Source: Conidiobolus incongruus B7586
Taxonomy: Eukaryota > Entomophthoromycota > Entomophthoromycetes > Entomophthorales > Conidiobolaceae
DNA: 12,848 nt
Assembly: GCA_000697335.1 (NCBI GenBank)
Contig: JNEM01011204.1
Span: 1-12,848 of the forward strand
Direction of reading: 5' to 3'
Part shown: one piece after another, positions 1 through 7,476 of the stretch
Layout: every line of letters starts with the position of its first letter
Position numbering within the stretch: the first letter of the stretch is position 1
The notes under the pieces: generated by a model
The model's input: only the letters and a program-made list of their open reading frames with translations
The model's database searches: none
Told to the model about the DNA's origin: nothing
Translations under genes and position numbers: made by a program

Positions 1-79
1 TATTTTATAATTAAACAAAATATTCCTTTTAATATATAAAATATAAAAATAAATATATAATATAATTTTTTTTAATAAT

Positions 80-762
80 AATTGCTTTTTGCTATAATTT
101 TGGTAAACTATTACAACCTATAAATAATCCTTTTATAAAAAACTAAAATTTGATATTTTATAAAAAAGATCAGATTTATTTATAATAATTGTTTTTCTTG
201 TAAGCTAGTTTTTTAATTATTTAAATCAATTATAATCATATAAGTTATATTCTAGGGAATATAATAAATATGGTAGTTTTTGTCTAATTATTTTTAATTA
301 AGAAATTTTATATAACTTTTATTTAAATTAATTAAAATTATAATATATAATATAAGGATATTTTAGACTATATTAATAATATTTATTAAAAATAAATTTA
401 TTAAAAAAAATAAGATAAAATATAATATCAAATGATTTTCCATTAATAATTAAATAAAAATAGCTATTAATAATATAATTTTTTATAATAATTAATACTT
501 GTTAATAAATGATATATTTATATAAAAAGTTTATAAAAATGGATAATTAGTTTAATCTAGCATTTGGATAAATATTTTAATAAAAAGTATATATAATAAT
601 TTAAAATTTAATAGTTATAATAGTTTATTATTAAAATCACAGTTTATAGTTATTTTTAATAAGTTTAGTTTAGTAATAATGAATTTGAATTTTTTTTAAG
701 TTATAATAAAATTATAGGATAATTTTTATATTTTTATTATTTAATAATAATATAAAATTTAA
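80..762 (-). pseudogene. mar-1 transposase remnant, C-terminal part
   Basis: Read on the minus strand, this stretch aligns base by base with the mar-2 transposase region 2465-3160. It covers the part from just upstream of the first catalytic Asp region to the C-terminus. It is heavily decayed, with many TAA and TAG codons and small length changes, and cannot encode a working enzyme. The N-terminal continuation is not next to it but at 3675-3975, beyond tc-1 and mar-2. The last 20-30 bases before 763 are so AT-rich that the exact break is uncertain. Confidence 0.72.
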
Positions 763-764
763 TA

Positions 765-972
765 CATTGGCTTGCAAAAGTGAGTCATAAAATTATGATT
801 ATATATATTATTATCAATGACTCTGTTAATTTTTAATCAAATTAATTTAAATTAAAACATATAGTAAACTTATATTATTTATTTATAATTAAGTATATTT
901 GATCTAATTATATTAAATTTTAGTTGATTTATTAAAGTTTAAATTTTACCTAAGGTGAGTCATAAATTTGTG
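765..972 (+). repeat. tc-1 left terminal inverted repeat with two direct repeats
   Basis: The outer direct repeat (GTGAGTCATAAAA, 780-792) and the inner one (GTGAGTCATAAATTTGTG, 955-972) are about 175 bp apart. This mirrors the right end. Such paired sites are the expected transposase binding sites in Tc1 elements with long IR/DR ends. That role is inferred from the family. Confidence 0.85.
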
Positions 973-994
973 TATTTTGGTTATAGAAAGAAAA

Positions 995-2023
995 TTAAAA
1001 CTTAGTATATCTACTTTTTGCTTCCCTAACTTCCTTAAGTTTATAGGGTATAGAGTCAACTAACTTCTTATATTAGGAAGGATTAATTTTGTTCTAAGCT
1101 TCTTGAATATATTCTTAAAGCTTATTTAAATTTTTTACTGGTGGGAAAGCTTTAATTGCTTTTTTTAACTAATCCTAAAGGTGTTTAATTAGATTAAAGT
1201 TAAAAGATTAAAGAAACCACTTCATAACTATTATTTTATTATTTTTAAACTATTTGGTAGTAGAAATAGCAAGATAACAAAAAGTATTATTTTGTTAGAA
1301 AATAACATCTGATTTATTTAACCTATATTATTTAATAGTTTTTTTTAATTCATTGTTTAAAATATTTTAGTACATTTTAGTATTAATTCCCCTATTAACT
1401 TTACAAAGATACTTTATACTAAAAGATAACATATATCCTTAAACTATAATTAACCCATTATTATATTTTTGGGTTGAAATAACATGATGGTCACAAAGTA
1501 GTTCTTTGTTTTTTCTAAAATATCTAGCTTTTCCATTAAATCTATTAAGGTATATTTTTGTTTTATTAAACTAAATAACTTTACTCTAATCAGTTTTAAT
1601 TTAGCTTTAGTGGTGATATTTAAACTCTTGCCTAGCTTTATAATGGGACTTTTTTAATTGGGAGTGTTTTTTCTTAAAGTGTAAGTGGTATTTATTAAAA
1701 TATAAAGTATATATAATAATATTAGTACTAACTAATATTCTTGTATAGTCTTGTAATTTTTTCTATACTTCTATAGTAATATTACACTTACCTATATCAA
1801 CTAACCTATAAATATACTTTTTATCATATTTATTTATAATCCTAGCACACTTAAGTTTAAGTTTAGATATATCCTTATCATAATTTTTAACAGCTTTAGT
1901 TATAGTAAACTAGCTAACACTAGTAATTCCAGCAATCTTACAAATTAATTTACCTTTACTATAAAGTTGATTAATACACAAGTGAATTTTTTTAAAAAGG
2001 GATTTAGGTATTTTAATACTAAT
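995..2023 (-). pseudogene. tc-1 Tc1-like transposase pseudogene
   Basis: One continuous frame of about 343 codons, the normal length for a Tc1 transposase, runs from about 2023 down to a TAA at 995-997. I read 17 internal stops, all TAA or TAG, and no frameshift. Recognisable blocks in order are: a paired helix-turn-helix DNA-binding part (KLICKIAGITSVS about 1925-1965); the SKVI-FNKTKIYL block, which corresponds to the family's DWxKVxWSDE motif; QNNTFCYLA, corresponding to QQDNxxxH; NLIKHL, corresponding to NPIEHLW; and a C-terminal KEVREAKSRYTKF. All three catalytic acidic positions of the DD34E triad are replaced (Asp to Asn twice, Glu to Lys), each a G-to-A change. The original start codon is not visible with certainty. 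Confidence 0.9.
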
Positions 2024-2140
2024 ATTATTTAAAATAATAATTTACAATAATAATATTAGTATAAATATATATAATTTAATAAAAGAAAAAAAGATTTAAT
2101 TAATTTTTATTTTATATACCTTTTTAACTCTTAAACTTGT

Positions 2141-2346
2141 AAATTTATGACTCACCCTATTTTAAAATTTAAGATTTAATATATTAACCAATAATATATT
2201 AAATATAATTAAATATAACCTATTATAATCAGGTAATATACATTAATTATATACTTTAATTTAAATTAATTTAGTTAAGAATTGTTTAAGTTACAAGTAA
2301 ATATATAAGTGATTTTTATTTTATGACTTACTTTTGTAGGCTAGTG
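2141..2346 (+). repeat. tc-1 right terminal inverted repeat
   Basis: This is the inverted partner of 765-972. The inner repeat AAATTTATGACTCAC lies at 2141-2155 and the outer repeat TTTTATGACTTACTTTTG at 2319-2336. The tip ends at 2346, followed by TA. Confidence 0.85.
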
Positions 2347-2404
2347 TATATTAATGTAGAAATTAAATAATAATATAATTTTAAAATTAAAATTAAATAA
2401 ATAA

Positions 2405-2444
2405 ATTAATAAATAATATAAAAAAATTAATAAATAATATAAAA
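2405..2444. repeat. Two-copy 21-bp tandem repeat in mar-2
   Basis: ATTAATAAATAATATAAAA occurs at 2405 and again at 2426, in the non-coding segment between the transposase remnant and the element tip. Such a local duplication would roughly offset small deletions elsewhere in mar-2 relative to mar-3. Confidence 0.75.
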
Positions 2445-2464
2445 TTAATAGCCTCTTTTATTAT

Positions 2465-3475
2465 TAATAACTCTTTTCTATATTTTTAATAAGCTTTTAA
2501 TATCTAAAAAATAGTTTTTTTTATTAAAGACTGAAATTTGATATTTTTTAAACCAATTTAATTTGTTTGCAGGAATTTTTTTTTCCTGCAAGCTATTTTT
2601 TTAATTGTCTAAAACAATTATAATTATATAAGTTATAATCAGGTGAATATACTAGATGTGGTAACTCCCTCCAATTTTTTTTATATAGAAAATCTTTTAT
2701 AACTTTAGCTTTGTATATCTTACAACTATTATGTAAAATAATAGGTGTCTTTAATTTATATTGAAAACACTATTTAGAAATTGTTTTATTTAAAAAAGTA
2801 ATATATAACTTACTATTAATTGATTTTCCTTAAGACATTAAATAAAAAAACTATATACTATTATAATCTATTATAATAATTAATATTTGCTTATATTTAA
2901 AATACTTATTCATTAGAATTTATAAAGGGGATTGATTTAGCTTTACCCAACATCTTGTTTTATTTTTAGGTAAAAGACTATATAAAGTAATTTAAGATTC
3001 ATTAATTGTAAGTATTTATTGTAAAAAACTTTGTTTTTAGTTATACCTTAATAAATTTAGTTTAGCTATAGCTACTTTAGTTTTCTTTTAGGCTTTTGTT
3101 AAATTATAAGGTATCTATTTTATATTTTTATTAATTAATTTAAGTTTAAACTTAAGTAAATATAACATGCTTGTATTATTAATATTAAATTGCTTTGATA
3201 GTTCTCTAATAGAAATAAAAGGGTATTTCTTAATATATTTTTTTACTCTATTAGTAAGTAAAAGAGTAATAGTAGAAATTAGTCTTTTAAATTTTAGTAA
3301 ATTTTAAATAATATCCCTTTTAGCTTTAAAATCACAAATCTAGTGATATATGGTAGTTTTAGATTAAACAACATCTATATAAGCTATTTATAAGTTTTAG
3401 ATGATTTTAGAGGATTTATGGTTAAGTTTTAAAAATACAAAAATAAAAGCCTTTTGATAATTATAATCTAGTTTA
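2465..3475 (-). pseudogene. mar-2 mariner transposase pseudogene
   Basis: A mariner transposase remnant of about 335 codons is readable in essentially one frame from about 3475 down to near 2465, with a slip only near the C-terminus. Blocks in order are: a helix-turn-helix region (YPFISIRELSKQFNI about 3215-3260); YNLTKAQKK, corresponding to the family LTxxQK block; LTINES, corresponding to TGDExW; LHNSCKIYKAKV, corresponding to HDNARPHxAK; LPHLVYSPDYN with LYNYNCFRQLKK, corresponding to LPHPPYSPDLAPSDYHLFRSL; and LAGKK. The first catalytic Asp is Asn, the second lies in a His-Asn-Ser block instead of His-Asp-Asn, and the third is Asn. There are well over a dozen TAA/TAG codons, so no product is possible. 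The C-terminal LPHLVYSPDYN region is unusually well kept. Confidence 0.88.
2567..2591. repeat. Perfect 9-bp inverted repeat inside the mar-2 remnant
   Basis: TTGCAGGAA and TTCCTGCAA are separated by seven T residues, giving a locally GC-richer hairpin. It falls in the LAGKK coding block. The matching place in mar-3 (about 5410-5440) shows a decayed version, so it is probably an ancestral feature of the coding sequence rather than a new site. Confidence 0.6.
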
Positions 3476-3674
3476 AGTATAATTAAATTTAATTGTAAAT
3501 TTTAAAATCAAAATATTTTAATAAAAAAAAATAATTAAAATTGAATATTTATATATATTTTGAAAGTATTTATCTTCCTATATATTTTATATATATATAT
3601 TCTTTCAAAATATATAATATTTTTGAAAGATCAAAAATTAAAAAATTTCCCATTTTTTAATTTCTATACTAATA

Positions 3675-4033
3675 TATTAAATATTTATATAACTAATATT
3701 AAAAACTTTGATAATTTTTTTAATAAAAAAATTCTTAATAGATCTTTTATTAATAATTAAAAAAATGACAGTTAAATTTAATTTTCTAGATTTTAATAAG
3801 TTTTAAAAAGTTTCTCTTTTAATTTTAAATTAATATATTTAATGATAAATAGATAAATATTTTTTTATTACCAAAAACTATTTGTAAATTTTAATTAATT
3901 TTAGAGAATTAATGGTTAAAATTAATTAATACCAAAATAAAAAATTTTTGATAAATATTACCTAGTTTAATTAAAATTAAATTAAATAATAAATTTTAGT
4001 TATGTAATTTTTTAATCAAAAAAATATTATTTA
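3675..4033 (-). pseudogene. mar-1 middle piece: transposase N-terminal remnant and 5' leader
   Basis: This block aligns with mar-2 from about 3160 to 3535. Shared landmarks include GCTTTGATAGTT of mar-2 against ACTTTGATAATT here, and the stretch around TTTTAGAG and ATGGTTAA. On the minus strand the remnant reads through a YQKFFIL segment that matches YQEFFIL in mar-3. It is the N-terminal continuation of the fragment at 80-762. tc-2 interrupts it at the TA at 4032-4033, in the leader upstream of the transposase. Confidence 0.75.
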
Positions 4034-4259
4034 CTAGCTTGCAAAAATAATTCATAAAATTAAAAATATAATTATTTCTATTAATATCTTAATGAATTCT
4101 AATTTGAATATCATTTTAAAATATGTAATTGATATATATATTTTTTATTTATAATATAATATATAAAATTAAATTTAATTAATTATTAATTGATATATTA
4201 AAACTTAAAATATATATAAAATAAGTTATAAATTTGTGGGTTTTAATATTAATAAAAAA

Positions 4260-4334
4260 TTCAATATATAGTATATCTATCTTTTGCTTTTCTAACCTTT
4301 TTAAGTTTATGGGGTATAAAGTTAACTAGCTTTT
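4260..4334 (-). pseudogene. tc-2 transposase remnant, C-terminal tail
   Basis: On the minus strand this matches the last 25 or so codons of the tc-1 transposase (the region around 995-1070), including the block before the KEVREAKSRYTKF tail. It is cut off from the rest of the remnant by mar-3. Confidence 0.7.
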
Positions 4335-4336
4335 TA

Positions 4337-5650
4337 TTATTTTAGAATCAAAAAAATGGGAAATTTTTTAATTTCTGATTTTTCAAACATATTATTAGTT
4401 TCAAATAAAAAATATATATAAAACAAATAAGAAAATAAATAGCTTTGAATTAGATATATATATATATATATAATAATTTTTTTGTTTAAAAAATTTATTT
4501 TTTAGAATTAGTTGTTTAATTTAATCATGTCTAACCTAAATAGTGACTATCAAGAGTTTTTTATTTTATTATCAGTAAAACTTAACCACAAACCCTATAA
4601 AATCATTTAAAAATTACAAGCAACTTTTGGTAATAAAGTATTATTTAAATCAACAATTTATTGCTAGGTAAATTATTTTAAAACTAGGAGAGAAATTACC
4701 TAAAACCTATTAAAATCTTAAAGACTAATTTCAATTGTTACTTTTTTAACTATTAATAAAATCAAAAATTATATTAAAAAACATCCTTTTATTTCAACTA
4801 AAGAATTATCAAGATATTTTAATATTAGTTATATAAGTACCTAATATATATTAAAGTTTAAATTAAAATTAAATAATAAAAATATAAAATGGGTACTTTA
4901 TAATTTAACTAAAGTTTAAAAAAAAGCTAGAGTAGCTATTGCTAAATAAATCTTACTAAGGTATATCTAAAAACCAAAGCTTTTATAGTGAATTATTACA
5001 ATTGATGAGTCTTGGATTCCTTTGTATAATCCTTTGCTAAAATATAAATCAAAGTGTTAGATTAAGCCAAATCAACCCTCTCTATAAATTCCTTTATATA
5101 GCAATTTTATTTATAAGTAAATATTAATTATTGTAATAGATTATAATAGCATATGCTATTTTTATTTAATTCCTAAAGGAAAATCAATTAATAGTAAACT
5201 TTATATTTCTTTTTTAAATAAAATTATTTGTAATTGGTATTCTTAATAAAATTTGAAAAGACTTATTATTTTGCATAATAATTGCAAAATATATAAATCT
5301 AAAGTTGTAAAAACTTTCAAATTAAAAATAACTAGAAAGAACTACCATATTTAGTATTCTTTTTAGATTATAACCTATATAATTATAATTACTTTAGGCA
5401 ATTAAAAAATCAGCTTATAAGAAAGAAAATTTTTGCAACAAAATTTAATTAGTTTATAGAATATTAAATTTCAATCTTTAATAAAATGAATTATTTTTTA
5501 GGTATTAGATCTTTGCTAAAAGTATAGCAAAAAGTTATTTGAAATGAAAGAAATTATTAATTTTATATTATATATTTATTTTAATTTTTTATATATTAAA
5601 ATATTTTTTTTCAATCACAAAAAATTCCTATTATTTAAATTACAAAGTAA
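4337..5650 (+). mobile_element. mar-3: mariner element, full length (1314 bp), nested in tc-2
   Basis: A mariner element on the plus strand, opposite to mar-1 and mar-2. It has TA at 4335-4336 and 5651-5652, and the flanking tc-2 sequence rejoins exactly across it when compared with tc-1 around 1065-1080. The left inverted repeat (about 4337-4388) begins TTATTTTAGAAT. The right one, read inverted from 5650, begins TTACTTTGTAAT and aligns over about 45 bp with one small gap. A (TA)n run at about 4454-4472 lies in the leader. It is the latest insertion in its own stack, because it sits inside tc-2, which sits inside mar-1. Confidence 0.9.
4527..5542 (+). pseudogene. mar-3 mariner transposase pseudogene
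   Basis: A remnant of about 338 codons, the usual mariner length, starts at ATG 4527 (MSNLNSDYQEFFILL). It follows the family order: helix-turn-helix region with HPFISTKELSRYFNI (about 4775-4820); KWVLYNLTKV; ITIDESWIPLYNP (from about 4994), matching the TGDExW catalytic block with its Asp kept; LILHNNCKIYKSKVVK (about 5262-5310), matching HDNARPHxAK with Asp changed to Asn; LPYLVFFLDYNLYNYNYFRQ (about 5340-5400), where the third catalytic Asp is Asn; and KV-QKVI before a TGA at 5540-5542. There are over fifteen TAA, TAG or TGA codons and one frame slip near 5320-5335. It is not functional. Confidence 0.9.
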
Positions 5651-5652
5651 TA

Positions 5653-6597
5653 TATTAAGTAGGATTAATATTATTCTAAGCTTTTTAAATATACTTTAAT
5701 AGTTGATTTAAATTTTTTACTAAAAGGAAAGTTTTAATTAATTTTTTATTTAATTCTAAAAATATTTAATTGGGTTAAAATTAAAAGATTAAGGAGGTTA
5801 TTTCATAATAGTTATTTTGTTATTTTTAAGCTATTTAATAATAAAACTTATAGTATAACAAAAGTTATTATCTTGTTAAAAAATAATATTTGATTTATTT
5901 AACTTATATTATTAGATATTTTTTAATTTATTGTTTAAAATATTTTAATATATTTTAATATTAAATCCTTTATTAATTTTATAAAAATACCTTATATTTA
6001 AAGATAATATATATATTTAAATTATAATTAATCTATCATTGTATTTTTAAGTTATAATAACATAATGCTTATAAAATAATTCTTTATTTTTTTTAAAATA
6101 TCTAGCTTTTTTATTAAATTTATTAAAATATATCTTTATTTCATTAGATTAAATAACTTTACTCTAGTTAATTTTAATTAAATTATAGTATTGACATTTA
6201 AACTATTATTTAATTTTATAATAAGACTTCTTTAATTAAGGGTGTTTTTTCTTAAGATATAAATAATATCTATTCTGATATAAAGTATATATAATAGTAT
6301 TAGTATTAACTAATATTTTTATATTGTCTTATAATTCTTATATATTTTTATAATAGTATTATATTTACCTATATTAATTAATTCATAAATATATTTTTCA
6401 TTATATTTATTTATAATTTTAATATACTTAAGTTTTAGTTTAAGTGTTTTTTTTAACATTATACTTAATAAACTTAATAATAGTAAATTAACTAATAATA
6501 ATTCTAGCAATCTCATAAGTTAATTTATTTTCATTATAATGTTAATTAATACATAAGTGAGCTTTTTTAAAGAGAGATTTAAGTATTAAAATATTAA
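5653..6597 (-). pseudogene. tc-2 transposase remnant, main part
   Basis: The minus strand matches the tc-1 transposase from its N-terminus to just before the tail. A 65-codon open stretch at 6319-6516 reads IINKYNEKYIYELINIGKYN, the counterpart of IINKYDKKYIYRLVDIGKCN in tc-1. It is a fragment of the remnant, not a gene of its own. The DNA has the same alignment landmarks as tc-1 and tc-3 throughout but is more decayed, with many stops. Confidence 0.85.
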
Positions 6598-6908
6598 TTT
6601 TAAAAATATTAGCTTAATAGTGTCATAATATATATAATATAACAAAAGAAAAATATATATATATAAGTTTTGTTATTTAAACCCCTTTAATTTATAAACC
6701 TATAAATTTATAACTCACCTTAATTAAATTTAAGATTTTGATATATTATCTAATAGTTAATAAAATATAATCAAATATACTTAGTTATAGTTAATTAGTA
6801 TAAGTAAATTATATATTTTAATTTTATTTTTTTAATTAAGAATTATTTTAGAATAAGTGAATATATAAGTAATTTTAATTTTATATCTTACTTGTTTGGG
6901 TTAATATA

Positions 6909-7029
6909 TTTAGATATTCTTAAATTTTATTTTCATATTTATTTTGAATATATTTTATTATTTAAAATTCATAATATATTTGGAAAACCAGAAATTAAAA
7001 AATTTCTCATTTTTTCAAAACTAAGGGAA
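6909..7029 (-). mobile_element. mar-1 terminal piece with inverted repeat
   Basis: This is the outer 5' end of mar-1 beyond tc-2. An AT-rich leader is followed by the family terminal block AGAAATTAAAAAATTTCTCA (about 6989-7008), almost the same as in mar-2 (from 3635) and inverted mar-3. The likely tip TTCCCTTAG (minus strand, from 7029) resembles the TTA...TAG tips of the other copies. Confidence 0.75.
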
Positions 7030-7476
7030 TGTTAAATATTGATAGAATAATTATAATTTGATTTTTCAAAATAAATATAACTAATAGATATTGAATTTAA
7101 AATGATATTAAATAATATTAATTGAATACCATGAATATTTTGAATAAACTTAAATTTATAAGTTTACAGGTTAAACTGTATAAGTTTATTATAATAAAAT
7201 GAAATTATATTTAAAAGCTCCTAAGGTTTAAAAATCAAATATATGAATATAAAGACCATTTATAAATATAATAGATTGATAGAAATATAGTTTATATTTT
7301 TGAAGTAAAAATTATGATGTTAAGCAAATTAGTTAAGTAAATATCATATGAATTTTGCAAATTAATTGTTGAAAATATAAATTTATTAATTAAATATTTA
7401 TTATTATTTTTGATTGAAATGAATTCATACTTTGAAAGTTTTTATATTATTCGACTTAATAAAATTTTAAAATTAA
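7030..7476. other. Intergenic region downstream of TRS120
   Basis: About 450 bp of AT-rich DNA between the transposon pile and the TRS120 stop codon. No coding potential is seen on either strand. It presumably carries the TRS120 3' untranslated region. An AATAAA on the minus strand at 7382-7387, about 90 bases past the stop, could be a polyadenylation signal, though such hexamers are common by chance here. A hairpin lies at 7143-7190. Confidence 0.6.
7143..7190. repeat. Nested inverted repeat (hairpin) downstream of TRS120
   Basis: AATAAACTTA (7143-7152) is perfectly inverted at TAAGTTTATT (7181-7190). Inside it, TACAG (7165-7169) is inverted at CTGTA (7176-7180) around a 6-base loop. The two nested arms could form a cruciform or RNA hairpin about 290-330 bases past the TRS120 stop. 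No function can be assigned. Confidence 0.6.

Larger units (their letters stand above)
765..2346 (-). mobile_element. tc-1: Tc1-like transposon, full length (1582 bp), inactive
   Basis: A complete-length Tc1-like DNA transposon flanked by TA on both sides (763-764 and 2347-2348). Its ends are inverted repeats of about 207 bp (765-972 and 2141-2346). Each carries two copies of a short direct repeat built on GTGAGTCATAAA, an IR/DR layout like that of Sleeping Beauty-type elements. The outer tip reads CATTGGCTTGCAAAAGTGAG on the left. Its counterpart on the right, read on the minus strand, begins CACTAGCCTACAAAAGTAAG. One transposase pseudogene on the minus strand fills the interior. It inserted immediately beside mar-2 within mar-1. 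It retains more G and C than tc-2, suggesting a later insertion. Confidence 0.9.
2351..3672 (-). mobile_element. mar-2: mariner element, full length (1322 bp), inactive
   Basis: A mariner-family element inserted in mar-1, with TA at 2349-2350 and 3673-3674. Its length matches mar-3 (1314 bp) and typical mariners. The transposase-5' terminal repeat (3627-3672) contains the block AAATTAAAAAATTTCCCATT, which is nearly identical to the inverted left end of mar-3. The other end at 2351 aligns with the mar-3 right end over about 24 bp. The element abuts tc-1 directly. mar-1 sequence resumes immediately after 3674, which shows that mar-2 inserted into mar-1 and is younger. Confidence 0.87.
4034..6906 (-). 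mobile_element. tc-2: Tc1-like transposon interrupted by mar-3
   Basis: A third-party insertion into mar-1, flanked by TA at 4032-4033 and 6907-6908. Subtracting the nested mar-3 leaves about 1.56 kb, the same as tc-1. The left end (4034-4240) and right end (about 6702-6906) show the same double direct-repeat layout, but with the repeats worn to forms such as ATAATTCATAAAA and TAAGTTATAAATTTGTG. The transposase remnant is on the minus strand. This copy is clearly more AT-rich than tc-1 and tc-3, in line with being old enough to have received another element. Confidence 0.87.
3..7029 (-). mobile_element. mar-1: oldest mariner copy, split into three pieces by later insertions
   Basis: A mariner-family element of about 1.24 kb of its own sequence lies in three blocks: about 3-762, 3675-4033 and 6909-7029. 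Each block aligns collinearly with successive parts of the intact-length copy mar-2 (2351-3672). The first block matches the transposase C-terminal two thirds. The second matches the N-terminal coding part. The third matches the non-coding 5' end and the terminal inverted repeat, whose core (about 6979-7013) recurs at 3627-3657 and, inverted, at 4351-4388. The breaks are filled by tc-1 plus mar-2, and by tc-2 with mar-3 inside. The far end at base 3 is inferred from the TA at 1-2 and similarity to the other copies. The other end, near 7029, is followed by TG instead of TA, so it is approximate. This is the most AT-rich and most decayed copy, as expected for the oldest. Confidence 0.8.

Noticed and set aside
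3560-3760. 66-codon open frame on the plus strand
   Set aside because: It runs across the mar-2 non-coding end and terminal repeat into mar-1, is made almost only of Phe, Ile, Asn, Lys and Tyr codons, and has no family resemblance. It is a product of AT-rich DNA.
4454-4472. (TA)n run as a functional site
   Set aside because: A simple dinucleotide run in the mar-3 leader, common in DNA of this composition.
6319-6516. 65-codon open frame on the minus strand as an independent small gene
   Set aside because: Its sequence matches the N-terminal part of the tc-1 transposase remnant, so it is only a stop-free piece of the tc-2 pseudogene.
1-7029. Mitochondrial or plasmid DNA, suggested by the extreme AT content
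   Set aside because: No mitochondrial gene is present, and the sequence resolves into Tc1/mariner elements beside a nuclear intron-containing gene.
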